From Rhipidocladum racemiflorum (lineage: Eukaryota > Streptophyta > Magnoliopsida > Poales > Poaceae): a DNA stretch of 64,000 nucleotides. Where the stretch lies: assembly GCA_036346355.1 (NCBI GenBank), contig CM070585.1, positions 1,875,001-1,939,000 on the forward strand, written 5' to 3'. The notes beneath the pieces are model-generated. The model had not been told where the DNA came from and searched no databases. It was given only the letters and a program-made list of their open reading frames with translations. Positions 34,378 through 46,171 of the stretch are shown here, piece by piece; position 1 is the first letter of the stretch, and every line of letters starts with the position of its first letter. Position numbers and translations under genes: made by a program.

Positions 34378-34835
34378 GTACCTTCTTGCATCTGTGAGAG
34401 CAAATGCTGATGGATTCTAAGGCAAAATTCAATTACATTCACAATTCGTGCTGAGAGTTACCATGTTCTGATTCATCTTTTCACTTTATTCTTTCATCCC
34501 TGGATGAGAATACCATAGGTAATCTATTTTCCCTTTGGTTTTGTGCAGAAACAATATTATTTTGATGGTTCTCTATTTCGTTAAATACAGAGTTGATTAA
34601 ATCATCATAAACCCAATGACTTTATTAACTCTATATTTAATGGAATAGGGAATTATGGAAATAATCCTATTCCTGTATAATACCAGAGTAAAAATAAGCT
34701 ACCTACAGTCGGGGTTGAGGATGGAGTGGATGGATAAATCAGAGGATGGCGACTTTTAGGACGAACCATGAATAGATTGGAATTTACCTTGGAATCCATC
34801 AACATTTGCTCTCACAGATGCTTGGAGGTATATAT
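34378..34835. mobile_element. Foldback element with about 65-bp arms
   Basis: GCATCTGTGAGAGCAAATG at 34389 and CATTTGCTCTCACAGATGC at about 34803 are near-exact reverse complements. The match continues inward through GATGGATTC and AAATTCAAT. No duplication at the edges was clear, so the superfamily is unassigned. Confidence 0.65.
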
Positions 34836-34892
34836 AGCTACCACAGATGGTTGTAAGCTAGAACCATCTCGATAGAAGCGTTTGTGATAGTA

Positions 34893-35153
34893 TCTCTACT
34901 ATTATAAAGCAGCAGTTGGTGGCAGTGGTGAGTTCTACCCACGTCATTAATTGCCCTGCTTAATTGCCCTACTTAATTGCCCTGCTTAATTGCCATACGC
35001 AAAAAACGAAGTGTTGCTTTAATTAGCCAGCTTTCGCAAGAAACGAAGCGTTAAAGATAGATGTTTGATCTTGTGAAATAATCTTTTTATTTTTAATCTT
35101 TATTTTTCGTTATCAATTTTGTTTTTCGTAGCAACGCACGGGCATGTAGCTAG
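34893..35153 (+). mobile_element. Non-autonomous Helitron, copy 1
   Basis: It starts TCTCTACTATTATAAAGCAG after an A and ends GCATGTAGCTAG before a T, as Helitrons do (5' TC, 3' CTRR, A/T target, no duplication). Inside are four 13-base units of TTAATTGCCCTGC type. Related to 46850-47078 in the opposite orientation. Confidence 0.85.
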
Positions 35154-35161
35154 TACTATCA

Positions 35162-35940
35162 TATATGATTCTAGTCTCGAACCGTCTTTGATGTTAATTT
35201 TCACTGACGGTTCGAAAACTAGATGGTTCATAAAATCTTCTGTGATGATATTTTAGAACTATAGCATTTATGTAAGTAGTTCAAGTTCATTTTGTCAACA
35301 ATAATTAATCAGGACCATGAGATCGATGTGTCCAGCGCAGTGAAATGTCGTATTTTTCAATTGACGTCGGCAGCTTTTGTTCACGCAAACCACAATGTCA
35401 AAGTCTATTTTTTCGTCCATCTAGAGTGGACCGCGGATACTCGTTCAAGATGGCCGGTAATTAACGCATGGAATTGGACATCGATCTGGGTCAAATTAAA
35501 GCAGGGACTCCCGGCGTATGAACGCGCGCTCCGTCCGCTTAACTGCTGCGTCGTCTGTTGTTCGATTTCAACTGGTCGCTGAATTCAACCGAGTCCAGTC
35601 GTCCGTCAGTAGCGGAAACGTCACCCCATAGATCATCTACTAATTTTCTCCACCTAATCACGAACGAGCAGCAGCGTCGATCGAACTAATATTTTCGTAC
35701 GCTTCGATCCCTTGACTATAACAACGGCGACGCAAATTTATTAATTCCAAACTAAGGATGATCGCAGGAAGATTCGCATACAATTAAACGACTCTGCTTT
35801 TCATTTCTTGGAGAGCGAAATCGACAGCTTTCACGCGGCCGCTTCGACCGTCTCATTCCTTCTGGCCACTATATAGCAATTCACCGGCCAAGCTCTAGCT
35901 ACTTCGGCTTGACTCGGACATCGAACCCTATAAACTAAGG
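35162..35940. other. Intergenic, no gene supported
   Basis: A 96-codon plus frame at 35292 has no known motif. CACTATATAGC near 35867 is TATA-like but no gene follows it. Confidence 0.35.
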
Positions 35941-35949
35941 CAATGTGAG

Positions 35950-36400
35950 TTTGAATTATTATTTTTTATTTAAATTTTAAATTGAAACTTTTCGAACAAA
36001 TTTTTTTTAATCAAAACGTTTCGAACCGAAAGCTTTGAATCAAAAGTTTTATGAGTTGAAACTTCTCGATTTAAAATTTTCGAGTTGAAACTTTCCAAGT
36101 TGAAACTTTCTGATTTGAAATTTTTTTATTTAAAACTTTTCGTGTTGAAACTTTTTCGATTTGAAACTTTGCGAGTTAAAACTTCCTAATTTGAATTATT
36201 ATTTTTTTGAGTTGAAACTTCTTATTTAAAAATTTCAAATTTAAATGTTCTAATTTTAATTTTTTTGTGTTAGAGATGGAACAAGGGATGGGGGAAGTGA
36301 GCAGGGAAAAAAAGAAGAAGATAGATGGAAAAGATGACATATATTATAGGGAAAGATGATTTTAAATTTATTAGTTTGAGGTTAACAACATAATCATTCC
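35950..36400. repeat. Degenerate GAGTTGAAACTTT tandem array with unique tail, copy 1
   Basis: About a dozen variants of a 20-24-base phrase (GAGTTGAAACTTTCTGATTT) are followed by GTGTTAGAGATGG and TTTATTAGTTTGAGGTTA. The same array and tail occur at 54255-54900. Confidence 0.7.
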
Positions 36401-37135
36401 ACAAACGTGTACTGCTATTTGTGTGTGTGTGTCAGTGTGTGGTGGGTGGGGGGTGGGGGACAAACTTATCCCTGCTTCCAGGAAGTACGCAGACCTGACG
36501 ACTTCAACGGACAAGTCTATAGGTTTAAAGTAGTGCTGCGCACGATATCAAATAAAACTTCGGTTCGATATCAATAAATATCATAATATTTCAGTTCGAT
36601 ATCAGTAAATACCATATTTACCAAATTAATGTGAATTGTTCTTTTTTACTTGTCGTTTTAGACATCGATACGATTTCTAATACACACATTTGACCATTAC
36701 TCCATCTAATTATACGTTAGTAAAAATTATTACATATATTTTGATCATTACTTTGATAAATATGGTGATACTATTTTAATGTGAGACCATATTGTATATA
36801 CATTTGACTATTAATTTATCTAATTATACATGTATTTTTTTATACTAGTATTTGGTTATTTCGGTTTACTCATAGTTTTTACCGGAAAACTGTATCTCAA
36901 AAATCAGATTTTTTTTTATACCATATCGAATAACATATACCAGTTAAATCAAGTTGATCAGTTTAATTCAGTTTTTAGTACGGTTTTTTCAGTTCTGGAA
37001 AACCGTGCCAGAGACTACTCAAAAGGACCCGGCTGAGCCTCGGCTGGCCCGGAGTTTGCTAAAGCCAAACACACATGCTGGCATTTTAGGCAAAATTAAG
37101 CTTCCACCTGATTGACAAAAGACACACATGTGTAT
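36401..37135. other. Intergenic, no gene seen
   Basis: Contains a short GT/GGTG-rich stretch at 36420-36460 and otherwise AT-rich sequence. Confidence 0.35.
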
Positions 37136-37870
37136 ACTACCTATATTAAAATTGTAAGGTTTCCGAGTTAACCTGTGCGCCACGTCGTTTTTGGGCTGGC
37201 ATATTTATTTGGCGTGCGCCCATATTGCTTGCTAAATGTGTCCGGTGATATATATAGTTCAAATATATTAACACCATTATTCGATAACAACGGCCGCGCG
37301 GTGCAACGGTAACACGTCGCACGCTCGCTCCGTCGATCGCAGCTTCGAATCCCCTCGCGTGCTCGCCAGCTCGATTTTTGTCCACGCAATGTGTGGCGCG
37401 TGGATCGGTGAGTGGCTTTTTGGGAAAAGGCCCCCGAAGTTTCAAAAAATTATATTTGGCTCCTTTTTTGCAAAAAAACCCATCAAATCCGAAATTATGC
37501 ACTTTTTCAGAAATGGCCCCCGATAATCCCAAAAATTACTTGAAATTTTGAAAAAAAAATTATGCCTGACTTCTTTTTTTGCGAAAAAGACCCTAACAAA
37601 TCCGAAATTCACCACTTTTCAAAAAAAGAGCCCCCGGTAATCTCAAAAATACATACAAATTCCTTTTCCTGAAAAAGAACCTAGCAAAACTTGTATTTCA
37701 CTTTTTTCCCCCAAAAGCCCCTTAGAAATACCAAAAATTGTGTCTAGGTCTAGTGTTTTACTTTTTTTTTTTTTTTGGAAAAAAGGCCCTCGAAAATTTC
37801 AAAAAATTGACGCTGACACATGTTAGCGCGCGACGGCTAGCACGGCGTGCGCCATGCTTGCACATCTAAT
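37136..37870 (+). mobile_element. Helitron-like repeat with tRNA-like boxes, copy 1
   Basis: Near the 3' end GGCGTGCGCC forms a short hairpin followed about 12 bases later by CTAA and T, as in Helitron 3' ends. The 5' end is not a clear TC. At 37297-37346 GCAACGGTAAC and CTTCGAATCCCC resemble a pol III box pair. The rest is diverged repeats of an 'AAAAAGCCCCC..AAATTTCAAAAATT' type. Similar organisation occurs at 47410-48053. Confidence 0.5.
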
Positions 37871-39117
37871 ATACTTATAATTAATTCCAACGCTTCCAAC
37901 ATGCTCGAAGACATTGAGTTTTTCCAGCAGATTAAACTGGTATGCAAACGTGCCGATAATAATATCATAAAGCCATTATAAGAACATCACACATAGCTTC
38001 CTTTTCTTTTGACCGGACATATATAGCTCTTGGACACGTTGAAAGAAGGAAGAGTCTGGGAATAAACCGGCCGGGAAAGGACGAACATATGTATGGTGAG
38101 CTAGTCGTAAGTTAAGTGAGTTCATACAGTGTATCCGTTTAAATGCGTATCAGCCTTCAGATTGGATTAGAATTTTGTGATATACGGTACAAACATGCAC
38201 GGTCTGAAAAACAAAAAAGATGAATTTCATAGAGAGAATCAAAATAATGATGTTGAAGCAATTACGACAAGAGAGAAAAAATTGGCAAAACCAACTGCAA
38301 ATTCTTTAAGCACAATCTCAAAAGAGTATAAAAGATTATTGCTCTATCAAAACCTCTTGAACTTTTTAAAACTCTCGGATCTTTGCCCTATAGAATAATC
38401 TAGTGCTAAAGAATAATCTAACATCTAATCCTCTCGTGCACCTCTTATTTTGGATGAGTTGATTTGGTTTTCCAAGACCACTCTATGGGTTTATATCGTT
38501 GTTGCGAAAAAGCCCGACTCGACTGATTAGTCAGGCAATTAATTGGTGATGGTGGCTAAAAGTGTAATCAGAGTCTAATTAACAAGCCATGTAATATAAT
38601 TGGGTCAGAGCTTAATTAAGATCGTTAAAGTTTTACTTAACCTATGATCATGGTGCTTTGTTGAGTAATACTTCAAGTTTACTGATTGAGAGTTACAAGA
38701 AATGAACTTACCCTCCTACTGAACTGAATAATTGATTTTGATTTATGGGGGTTCATTTAAATCATGACATTTGTTTAACTATCATATAAAGCTTCTAAGC
38801 TTTAGCTAATCAAGCACAGGTCACACTGGTTCCATGTCATCCTCTTATTTCATCAATTTAAGTTTGCAAGAGGGTACATGTTTTAAATGCACAAAGGTAT
38901 AATTGGGATAAAGGTTCATATGAACTAATTAATGGTCTAGCTAACTTAAGGACTTGATATTTTTATTCAAAGATTAATCAAAACAATTGAGTTTATTAAG
39001 TCATCTTCTGATTACATATTATAATTAAGCTATAGGCTACGAACTTACCTCCTCCTGGCTTTAGGCTTTGGACCAACTCACTCACCTCATGCCAAGTCGG
39101 TCCTACCTGCCATATTG
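37871..39117. other. Intergenic, no gene supported
   Basis: AT-rich. The frame at 38177-38398 (Lys/Asn-rich) has no recognised motif. Confidence 0.4.
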
Positions 39118-41985
39118 AAGGGCGCCAGCGATGCTGCGGTACTCGGATGGGTCGGCGACCGGGTCACCGACAGTGGCCGAGAGCTTGCACCGAGTGTCGA
39201 TGGGTGTTGAGGACGAGTTGCAGTGCAGCATGCCAGACCGCTCCAGGAGATCTCGGATGTATTGGCGCTGGGACAGAAAAAGACCTGTCTTGGAGCGCTG
39301 TACCGAAATACCGAGGAAGAAGCTCAGGGCGCCGAGATCGGTCATGGCGAACTCAGCCTGGAGCGCCGTGGTGATGGAGCAGAGGAGCGTGGTCGAGGAG
39401 GCCGTCAAGATGATGTCGTCCACGTACACCAGCATGTATGCGAGCTCGGAGCCTCGACGAAGGACGAAGAGGGAGGCATCCGACTGGGAGGCGACGAAGC
39501 CGAGGCGATGAACGTAGTGGGCGAACCGCTGGTACCACGCCCGAGGTGCCTGTTTGAGGCCATACAGAGATCTGTGTAGCAAACACACGTGGTCAGGACG
39601 CGTAGGGTCAATGAAACCAGCCGACTGTTGGCAATAGACGGTCTCCTGAAGATGACCATGCAGGAAAGCGTTCTTGACGTCGAGCTGGTGCACGGGCCAA
39701 TGTCGAGAGATAGCAATACTGAGAACCACTCGAATGGTCGCCGGCTTGACGACAGGGCTGAATGTTTCATCGAAATCAACCCCGGACTGTTGAGAATAGC
39801 CGTGCACCACCCAGCGTGCTTTGTAACGAGCAAGCGACCCGTCAGAGTGAAACTTGTGCTTAAAAATCCATTTTCCGGTGACGACATTTGCACCAGGCGG
39901 GCGAGGAACTAGAGACCAAGTGTGATTCTGTTGGAGCGCCCGAAACTCGTCCTCCATAGCTTGGCGCCAGTGCGGGTCATGAAGGGCGGTGCGGTATGTG
40001 CGGGGCACCGGGGATAAGCCAACATTGTCAACCGCCGCCAGGTTGAGACGATCAACTGGACGCACAACACCCGCCTTAGCCCGCGTGATCATGGGGTGAG
40101 GTCCAGGTGCGGGGCGAGGAAGAGGGGCCGCGGATGGTCCCGCGAGCGACGAGGTCGAAGATGTCACCGGTCCTGGGAAAGGAGAGGCAGCAGTCGGAGA
40201 CACCTTGTGTGTAGCAGTCAGGCGACTCGTGAGTGGCGACGTAGACAGAACCTCAGGCGGAACTGTGGGTGGCGCCAAGGATAGCTTCAGAGGTGTCGCC
40301 TCAGGGGCAGTCGACTCAGCAGCAGCGCTGGTTGTTGGAGAAGGAGCAGCAGGCGGCGGAGCTGGTGAAGAGTGAACAACCAGGGGCGGAGGTGCTGCAA
40401 CAAGAACATCCAAAAAGTCCAACGAGCTGGTGGGGGGGTTAGGATTCTGCTGAGAGAAAGGAAAGGTGGTTTCATCAAAAATGACATGCCGGGAGATGAT
40501 GATACGATGGGTAGAGAGGTCGAGACAGCGGAAACCTTTGTGGGAATCGGGATAACCGAGGAAAACACAGGCGATGGAACGAGGGGCCAATTTGTGTGGA
40601 GCGGTGGCGGAGGTATTAGGATAACAGAGACAGCCAAAAATGCGAATGTGGGAATAGGAAGGTGGCATGCCGTGAAGACGCTCGTAGGGAGTAGTGAAAT
40701 GGAGTGGCTGACAGGGACGCCGATTAAGAAGATAGGTTGCAGTGGACAGGGCCTCTGCCCAGTAGGATGGTGGCATATGGGCTTGAAAAAGGAGTGTGCG
40801 GACTACGTTGTTGATGGTTCGAAGGGCTCGCTCAGCTTTGCCATTCTGTGGAGAAGTATATGGACAGGAGAGGCGTAGGGCGATACCGGCACCATTGAAA
40901 GCGTCGCGAAGGGTGTGGTTGAGAAATTCAGAACCATTGTCGGCTTGGAGCATTTGTAGTTGGTGTTTGAACTGGGTGCGAACGAGTGCGACGAAGTGAA
41001 GAATGTGCTGAGTGACATCGCTTTTATGGCGCAGAGGAAAGGTCCAAAGAAAATGGGAAAAATCATCCAGAATCACAAGATAGTATTTAAAACCAGAATT
41101 GCTCAAAATGGGAGATGTCCAAACATCACAATGAATTAATTGAAAAGGACGTTGTGTAATGGAGCTAGAGCGATTGAAAGGCAGCCGCGTGTGTTTCCCG
41201 AGTTGGCATGCATGGCAGATCGGGTGGGCTGTTTTATTACATGAAATGAACTTGGACTGACGAAGAGATGACATGCAGTCGCGGCCGGGGTGACCAAGGC
41301 GACGATGCCACAGTTCCGTGGAGGCAGTGGACGCAAGGAGGCAGGAGGGCTGTGCGGAGACACCGGAGAAGGTGTAGAGGTCCCCCCGGCTATTGCAGCG
41401 GAGAATCTCTGTCTTGGTGCGAAGATCCTTAATAGAAAAACCAGAAGGATCAAATTCCACTGAACAGGAGTTATCACAGGTGAGTTTACGAACGGAAACG
41501 AGGTTACGAACAAGATTAGGAACAGCAAGAACGTTATGGAGTTGAAAGGGAGGAAGACTGACATGTCCAATGTGGGTGATAGGCATGGAGGACCCATTAC
41601 CTACTGTCACATGGGAAGAGGAAGAAAAGGGTTTGGAGGACAGGAGGATACCAGCGTCGGAGGACATGTGGGATGAAGCACCCGAGTCAAGAACCCACTC
41701 GCCCATCGGTTGAGGCTGGAACGCCATGTTGTTCAGCGCCGAGATCAGGCCAGCTTGGTCCCAGCTAGCCGAGGTTGGCAGCGCCGGCGGTGTGCTGTGG
41801 ACAGGCGCCAAGGTGGTGGTGTAGGCCTGTGCTGATGTCGATCGCGGAGGTGGGCCAAGGAGTCCGGCCCCAGAGTTCCCGGCAGGGACACCGCGCCAGG
41901 TCCCCTGAGCAGTCTGGAGTTGGCCGGTGTAGGGGTTGAAGCAGATCCATGGACCAACATTGGTGGAGTTGGTGACGTTAGTCTT
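39118..41985 (-). pseudogene. Element F pol: protease, integrase, reverse transcriptase
   Basis: One open frame of about 900 codons. Protease motif is WVLDSGASSHM. GAG-pre-integrase and the integrase zinc region read LWHRRLGHPG and CHACQLGKH. The integrase core has HCDVW, QADNGSEF and NGKAERALR. After a Pro/Ser-rich linker (about residues 480-590) the reverse transcriptase has GKWIFKHKFHSDGSLARYKA, LDVKNAFLHGHLQETVY and YVDDIILTAS. It ends in a few foreign codons after GALQY where the element is broken. A single frameshift near 41985, in a (GCC)n/G-rich stretch, separates it from gag; without it gag-pol would be continuous. Confidence 0.92.
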
Positions 41986-42884
41986 TGTTGGGCGCCGCCG
42001 CCGCCACCGGTGCTCTTATTGTTGTAGTTGTTGCGCCGGTAGTTGCGGTTTCCCTGTTTGCGCCGATCACCATTGCCACCATTGCGATCACCCCCACGAT
42101 CGCTATCGCGGTCGCCACGTCCGTGGTTGCCGCCGTTGCCCTGGTTGCCGGAGGTGGTGATGAGGGCAGTACCGCCGCTCCCTGTCGTAGGAGACGTGGC
42201 TTTGTTGCTGATCTCCTTCAGGTGAAGGAGAGATCGAGTCTTGATGAAGCTGGGAAACGGCGACTGCATAGGGATGAGAGTCTTCATGTCGGCGTAGCGG
42301 TCGTTGAGACCACGAAGAGTGTTGAGAACCAGCGTCTCATCAGACACCGGTTGGCCGACGTCGCGGAGGGAGTCGGCGAGAGACTTCATCTTGTTGCAAT
42401 ACTCAGTGATGGAGGATTCCCCCTGAACCAGGGAGCGGAACTCAGCATCAATGAAGACAGCACGGCTGAGTTTGTTGTCAAGAAAAAGATCCTCGACGCT
42501 AGTCCAAGCAGCACGGGCGGATTGATCCGGTTCCATAATGATGGAGAGGATTTCTTCTGACACAGAGGCATAAATCCATGAACGGACAATATAGTCCTCA
42601 CGGATCCAGTTGGGGTCGGGTCTTTCCGGCGGCGTGTCATCAGCGACATGAACCATCAGTTCATACTTGCCGAGCAGCACATTCATGAAAGTGCGCCACA
42701 TCGAATAGTTGGAGGCTTTGAGATCAAGGGTGATGGGAACATGGGTTTTGACACTAGCAACATTGATGGCCTGTGCCGAGAAGGAAGGAGATGCAGTAAT
42801 GACCGTGCTGGTCAAGGACTCGGTGGCTGAGGTGAGAGCAGCGGCAGTGCCATTGACGATAGCAGCGCTGGTGGAGTCACTCAT
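41985..42884 (-). pseudogene. Element F gag
   Basis: The ATG at 42884 (MSDSTSAAIVNGTAAALTSA) begins the Gag; the open frame extends 37 codons further into the primer site and LTR, which is not a real start. Typical capsid motifs follow: LDLKASNYSMWRTFMNVLLG, ARAAWTSVEDLFLDN and VLNTLRGLNDRYADM. The C-terminus is Gly/Arg/Asn-rich (RNA binding) and shows no CCHC knuckle. After about 41985 the frame turns to nonsense and ends at 41745, indicating a frameshift. Confidence 0.88.
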
Positions 42885-42920
42885 GGCGGAAGCACAGGAG
42901 GAGAGATTAGGGGCTAAGGA

Positions 42921-42938
42921 GCAATTGCTCTGATACCA
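42921..42938 (-). promoter_or_regulatory. Primer binding site of element F
   Basis: Minus-strand TGGTATCAGAGCAATTGC directly follows the LTR end, complementary to initiator methionine tRNA. Confidence 0.9.
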
Positions 42939-43115
42939 TGAGAAAGGGAAGAGGGACTTTGGGAATTCGCCACACTTGGGGCGCTGTAATTCCATTGCTT
43001 AAAAAGGAGATTACATGCAGCATTACATGGTAATGGCCTAAACATGGTAAGCCTAAATATGGGAATTGTCTATACAAAGAAGGACAACCATACGGCCGTG
43101 ATTTCTTCTCTAACA
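42939..43115 (-). repeat. 5' LTR of element F (177 bp)
   Basis: Minus strand TGTTAGAGAAGAA at 43115 to CCCTTTCTCA at 42939. It is short for a copia LTR. Upstream there is no sign of another LTR. Confidence 0.85.
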
Positions 43116-43326
43116 CATAGGATCAAGGAGACTAAATAAAATCATTTGCAGCTGTTATTTTCGGCTGGAGGCCACATGACAGAGAAAGAAAACAAAGGAA
43201 GAAGGAAACAGAGTGAGGCGCACAGGGACAGGCACCATGGAAGCGGCTCGTGCGTGCTTTGATCGAGCATAGCCAGCGGCGATGCAGGAGCTGGGAGGAA
43301 GGGGCAAAGCCAAAAACAGAACACTA

Positions 43327-43517
43327 GCGTGTTTGGTTCGGCGGTTCGTCTCGGCCAGGCCCGTCGCATGCGTTGACCGCGCGGAGCGCACACGTTTGGT
43401 TGGCTGCACGCCTCGCCTTGGCCAGGCCCCGCGCATGCAACCGAGGCCAAATTGCAACGACGTGTGAGGCTGTTTCCCGCGAGCCAGGCGCGGAGCGTGC
43501 AGGCATCCAAACACGCC
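43327..43517. mobile_element. Possible MITE with GCGTGTTTGG ends
   Basis: GCGTGTTTGGTTCGG at the left and CATCCAAACACGCC at the right are inverted. No convincing 3-bp duplication. GC-rich interior. Confidence 0.45.
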
Positions 43518-43569
43518 ATAAAAGTCCACCGAAGCCATGGGAGGTGACGGCCAGGACTGAGGCGGCCTG

Positions 43570-43917
43570 TGACGGTTTTATAGGTTCTGGCGATTTTCTA
43601 GATTTTTAATCATTTATACATATTGCTAGTCCAAAGTTACTATTTTTAATCACTTATACATATTAAATGTGTTCATATAGATTTGAGACTTATCTTATAG
43701 GTTCTGGAGATTTCCTAGATTTTTAAATATGATTTCTTAGATTTTTTTCATATGATTTTATATTTATTAGTTTAAAATATAACAGTCAAATGCTGAAAAG
43801 ATTTTCCTAAGAGACCAAAAATGCAAGAAAATACAGAAAAGAGAAATAAATTAGATTAAAACACAATGGCAAATAAATTTATTTTATTTTATTTACTTTT
43901 GAATTTTCAGGATGTTA
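43570..43917 (+). repeat. AT-rich tract ending like the long LTR family
   Basis: It ends TTTTCAGGATGTTACA, close to the last bases of the 5.4-kb element (TTCAGGGATGTTACA at 27659-27673). It may be a 3' remnant of the same LTR family; the start is unknown. Confidence 0.4.
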
Positions 43918-43927
43918 CAAAGATCTA

Positions 43928-44490
43928 AGTAGTCTGGGTGAAGATAAAATAAAGAAATGAATAATTAGGGTCTTGGTTCATTCCAGACATGGGCTGTGTA
44001 CCAATGAGTACTATATTATGATTTAGCAGTCCGGATAAAGATTAAATAAATAAATGAGCAATTTTGGTATTGGCTACATTCTAAATATGGGCTCTATACC
44101 AATGAGTATCATGTCATGATTTAGTAGCCTGGGTAAAGATAAAATAAAGAAATAAATAATTTTGGTCAATGTTACACTCCGATCATGGGTTCTATATTCA
44201 TGAATACCATATCATGAATAGTAATACAGACATAAATGAAATAAAAACAAATAATGAATTTGTCCAATTATATTCTGCACATAGGCTCTATATTGAAATG
44301 AGTATCGTATTATGAGTAATAATTTGGATAAAATGAAATAAATAAATAATTTATGCATGGGTGATACTACTTACAAAATAAAAATTAAATTACATAATAA
44401 AAATTAAATAAACCATGTGTCTCGATTACACTACGTACATAAAATTTATGTTACGCTAGTGGTAATACAAACATTAAAAAAATAAACTTT
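43928..44490. repeat. Degenerate 97-bp tandem array, five to six units
   Basis: The phrase AGTCTGGGTGAAGATAAAAT and variants recur at about 43931, 44028, 44126, 44223 and 44321. Each is followed about 50 bases later by a variant of CATGGGCTCTATACCAATGA. Later units are shorter and more diverged. Confidence 0.8.
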
Positions 44491-44504
44491 GCTTCAGTTA
44501 TGTT

Positions 44505-44671
44505 CAGGGACGGATCCAGGCCCTGGGCAGAGTAGGCTGTAGCCCGGGGCCTGGTACCAAAAACCTACTAAAATTCTACGAAAAACTTTTGAAAAATCAT
44601 TGAAAACAGATATTTAATTTAAAATCAGCTGGTCCAGCCCGGGACTTGGGCCCGGGCTAGCTCCGCCCCTG
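44505..44671. mobile_element. 167-bp hAT-type MITE
   Basis: Ends CAGGGACGGATCCAGG and the reverse complement of GCTAGCTCCGCCCCTG are inverted repeats. GTTATGTT flanks it at 44497-44504 and 44672-44679 (8 bp, hAT type). It inserted into the last unit of the 97-bp array. Confidence 0.88.
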
Positions 44672-44679
44672 GTTATGTT

Positions 44680-45098
44680 ACATGCAAGTGCTCAATATTT
44701 ACAAGCACTATATAATACTAGTAGTAATAAAAGATAGAGTAAAAATAAAGAAAAAATGAAATGATAAAATTGATTGAACTTCTATTAATCTATGTGTATA
44801 TGTTCTTTAAAAATGAATACTATGGCCCACAAGCAAAATTTAATTAATGTGAAAACAATTAAAATAACCCTGAGCAAGCATCCATCAACAACCTCAAGAT
44901 TGAAAACTTTCCTTTTATATTTTTGTAATTTTCATATGTTGCAATTTGATGTAACTTTATGTTGGAATTCTTAATAATGGGTTTTCTTGCAAAAAGATGT
45001 AATTAACAGAAATTTTATGTAAATGTATGAATTCTAAAAGTAATGTATCTGTAGTACCAGATTTTTCTTAGTCTTATTTTCAATTAGATTTAATCAAC
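44680..45098. other. AT-rich, no gene seen
   Basis: No recognised coding or terminal repeats. Confidence 0.4.
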
Positions 45099-45101
45099 TT
45101 A

Positions 45102-45377
45102 GAGCATCTCCAAGAGGGGCCTTAAATATGGTCCTAATTTAAATTATAGGGCTTTTAGGGAAAAGATTAACTCTAGCAAGGTTAAAATTTAGCAAATTGT
45201 TTTAGGGCCCCTAGGAGAGTAGTTATATTTAGCAACTATATGATTGAGCCTTATCTTCGTTGGGTGTTAGGGCCTAATTGCTGGAGTGAATATTTCGTTA
45301 GAGCCCTAAATCTAATTAGTTAGGGTCCTAACTTAAAGTTTAAAGCTCATTTTTAGGGTTCTCTCTTAGAGATGCTC
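45102..45377. mobile_element. Tourist-like MITE with GAGCATCTCC ends
   Basis: GAGCATCTCCAAGAG and CTCTTAGAGATGCTC are inverted repeats. TTA flanks it at 45099-45101 and 45378-45380. Interior is rich in TTAGGGC / GCCCTAA phrases. Confidence 0.85.
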
Positions 45378-45380
45378 TTA

Positions 45381-45910
45381 TCTCGAATAACGTGGAGACG
45401 AGTTCACGTCCGTTTCTCCGTCATCAGTTACATAACTCAAGGACGATTACAGACAAGTGTTAAGTATGGCCCATAGGCCTGTTTTTATAGTCCAAAAGCT
45501 TGCAGCCCAGCCAAGCCCAGCCTTCTATTTTAGAATCTTTAAGACACATTAGCTAGTTGCGTTCGAGAACTCTTTCTTTTAAAAAAAAACTTGAGTTGAG
45601 AGACAGAAAGACTTAGCTATATGTACGCTAGTTTGTTTAAAAAGAAACTACTTCTTGTTTAGGTAGAATTGTAACTAGTTCAGAACTTCAGATGCTAGTC
45701 GCATGCAAGCACTGGAGTCAGTATAGAAACACTGGCTCAAAAGTTCCAGCAAGCCATTCATGTACAGTGACCTCATGGACTTGTCTCATTGAAAGGACAT
45801 AGGAGGGGGATAATAGTTAACCCATTGACGAATTATGAAAATAAAATCCGGCACCAGCTGGCACAACTCCTTCACTGATCAATGCTTAATACCTTGATCT
45901 CATTATTATA
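45381..45910. other. Intergenic, no gene seen
   Basis: No recognisable feature. Confidence 0.4.
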
Positions 45911-45912
45911 TA

Positions 45913-46171
45913 CTCCCTCCAGTCTTTAAAAGAATGACGTTTTGGATATAATGATGGTCAAACATCCAAAACTTTGACTATCAATATAATTTTAAATTTT
46001 TAAATTGGATACATAAAAATTATACGTGTAGATTTGTCTCGAGAAGTAATTTATAATATTATGATTTTATTGAGTTTTATAAATATATTATAATAAATAT
46101 TAATGTTTATAGTTGTGTTTTGAAGACCGTGTAGATATCCAAGACGTTATCTTATTGAAGATCGGAGGGAG
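45913..46171 (+). mobile_element. Stowaway-type MITE, well preserved
   Basis: CTCCCTCCAGTCTTTAAAAG and the reverse complement of AAGATCGGAGGGAG are inverted ends; TA flanks at 45911-45912 and 46172-46173. 259 bp. Confidence 0.85.

Larger units (their letters stand above)
39118..43115 (-). mobile_element. Copia element F, 3'-truncated, nearly intact pol
   Basis: On the minus strand it has a short 5' LTR (43115-42939), primer site, gag and pol in normal order. It stops abruptly at 39118 within the reverse transcriptase/RNase H junction (after SIAGALQY), so RNase H, polypurine tract and 3' LTR are missing. Without a second LTR neither age nor target duplication can be read. Confidence 0.9.

Noticed and set aside
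41745..41985. C-terminus of element F gag frame
   Set aside because: After about 41985 the frame has no Gag similarity, and the pol frame reads sensible sequence there, so the tail is a frameshift product.
43928..44490. CRISPR-like array
   Set aside because: Units are degenerate, contiguous, about 97 bp, without distinct spacers, and in a plant genome.
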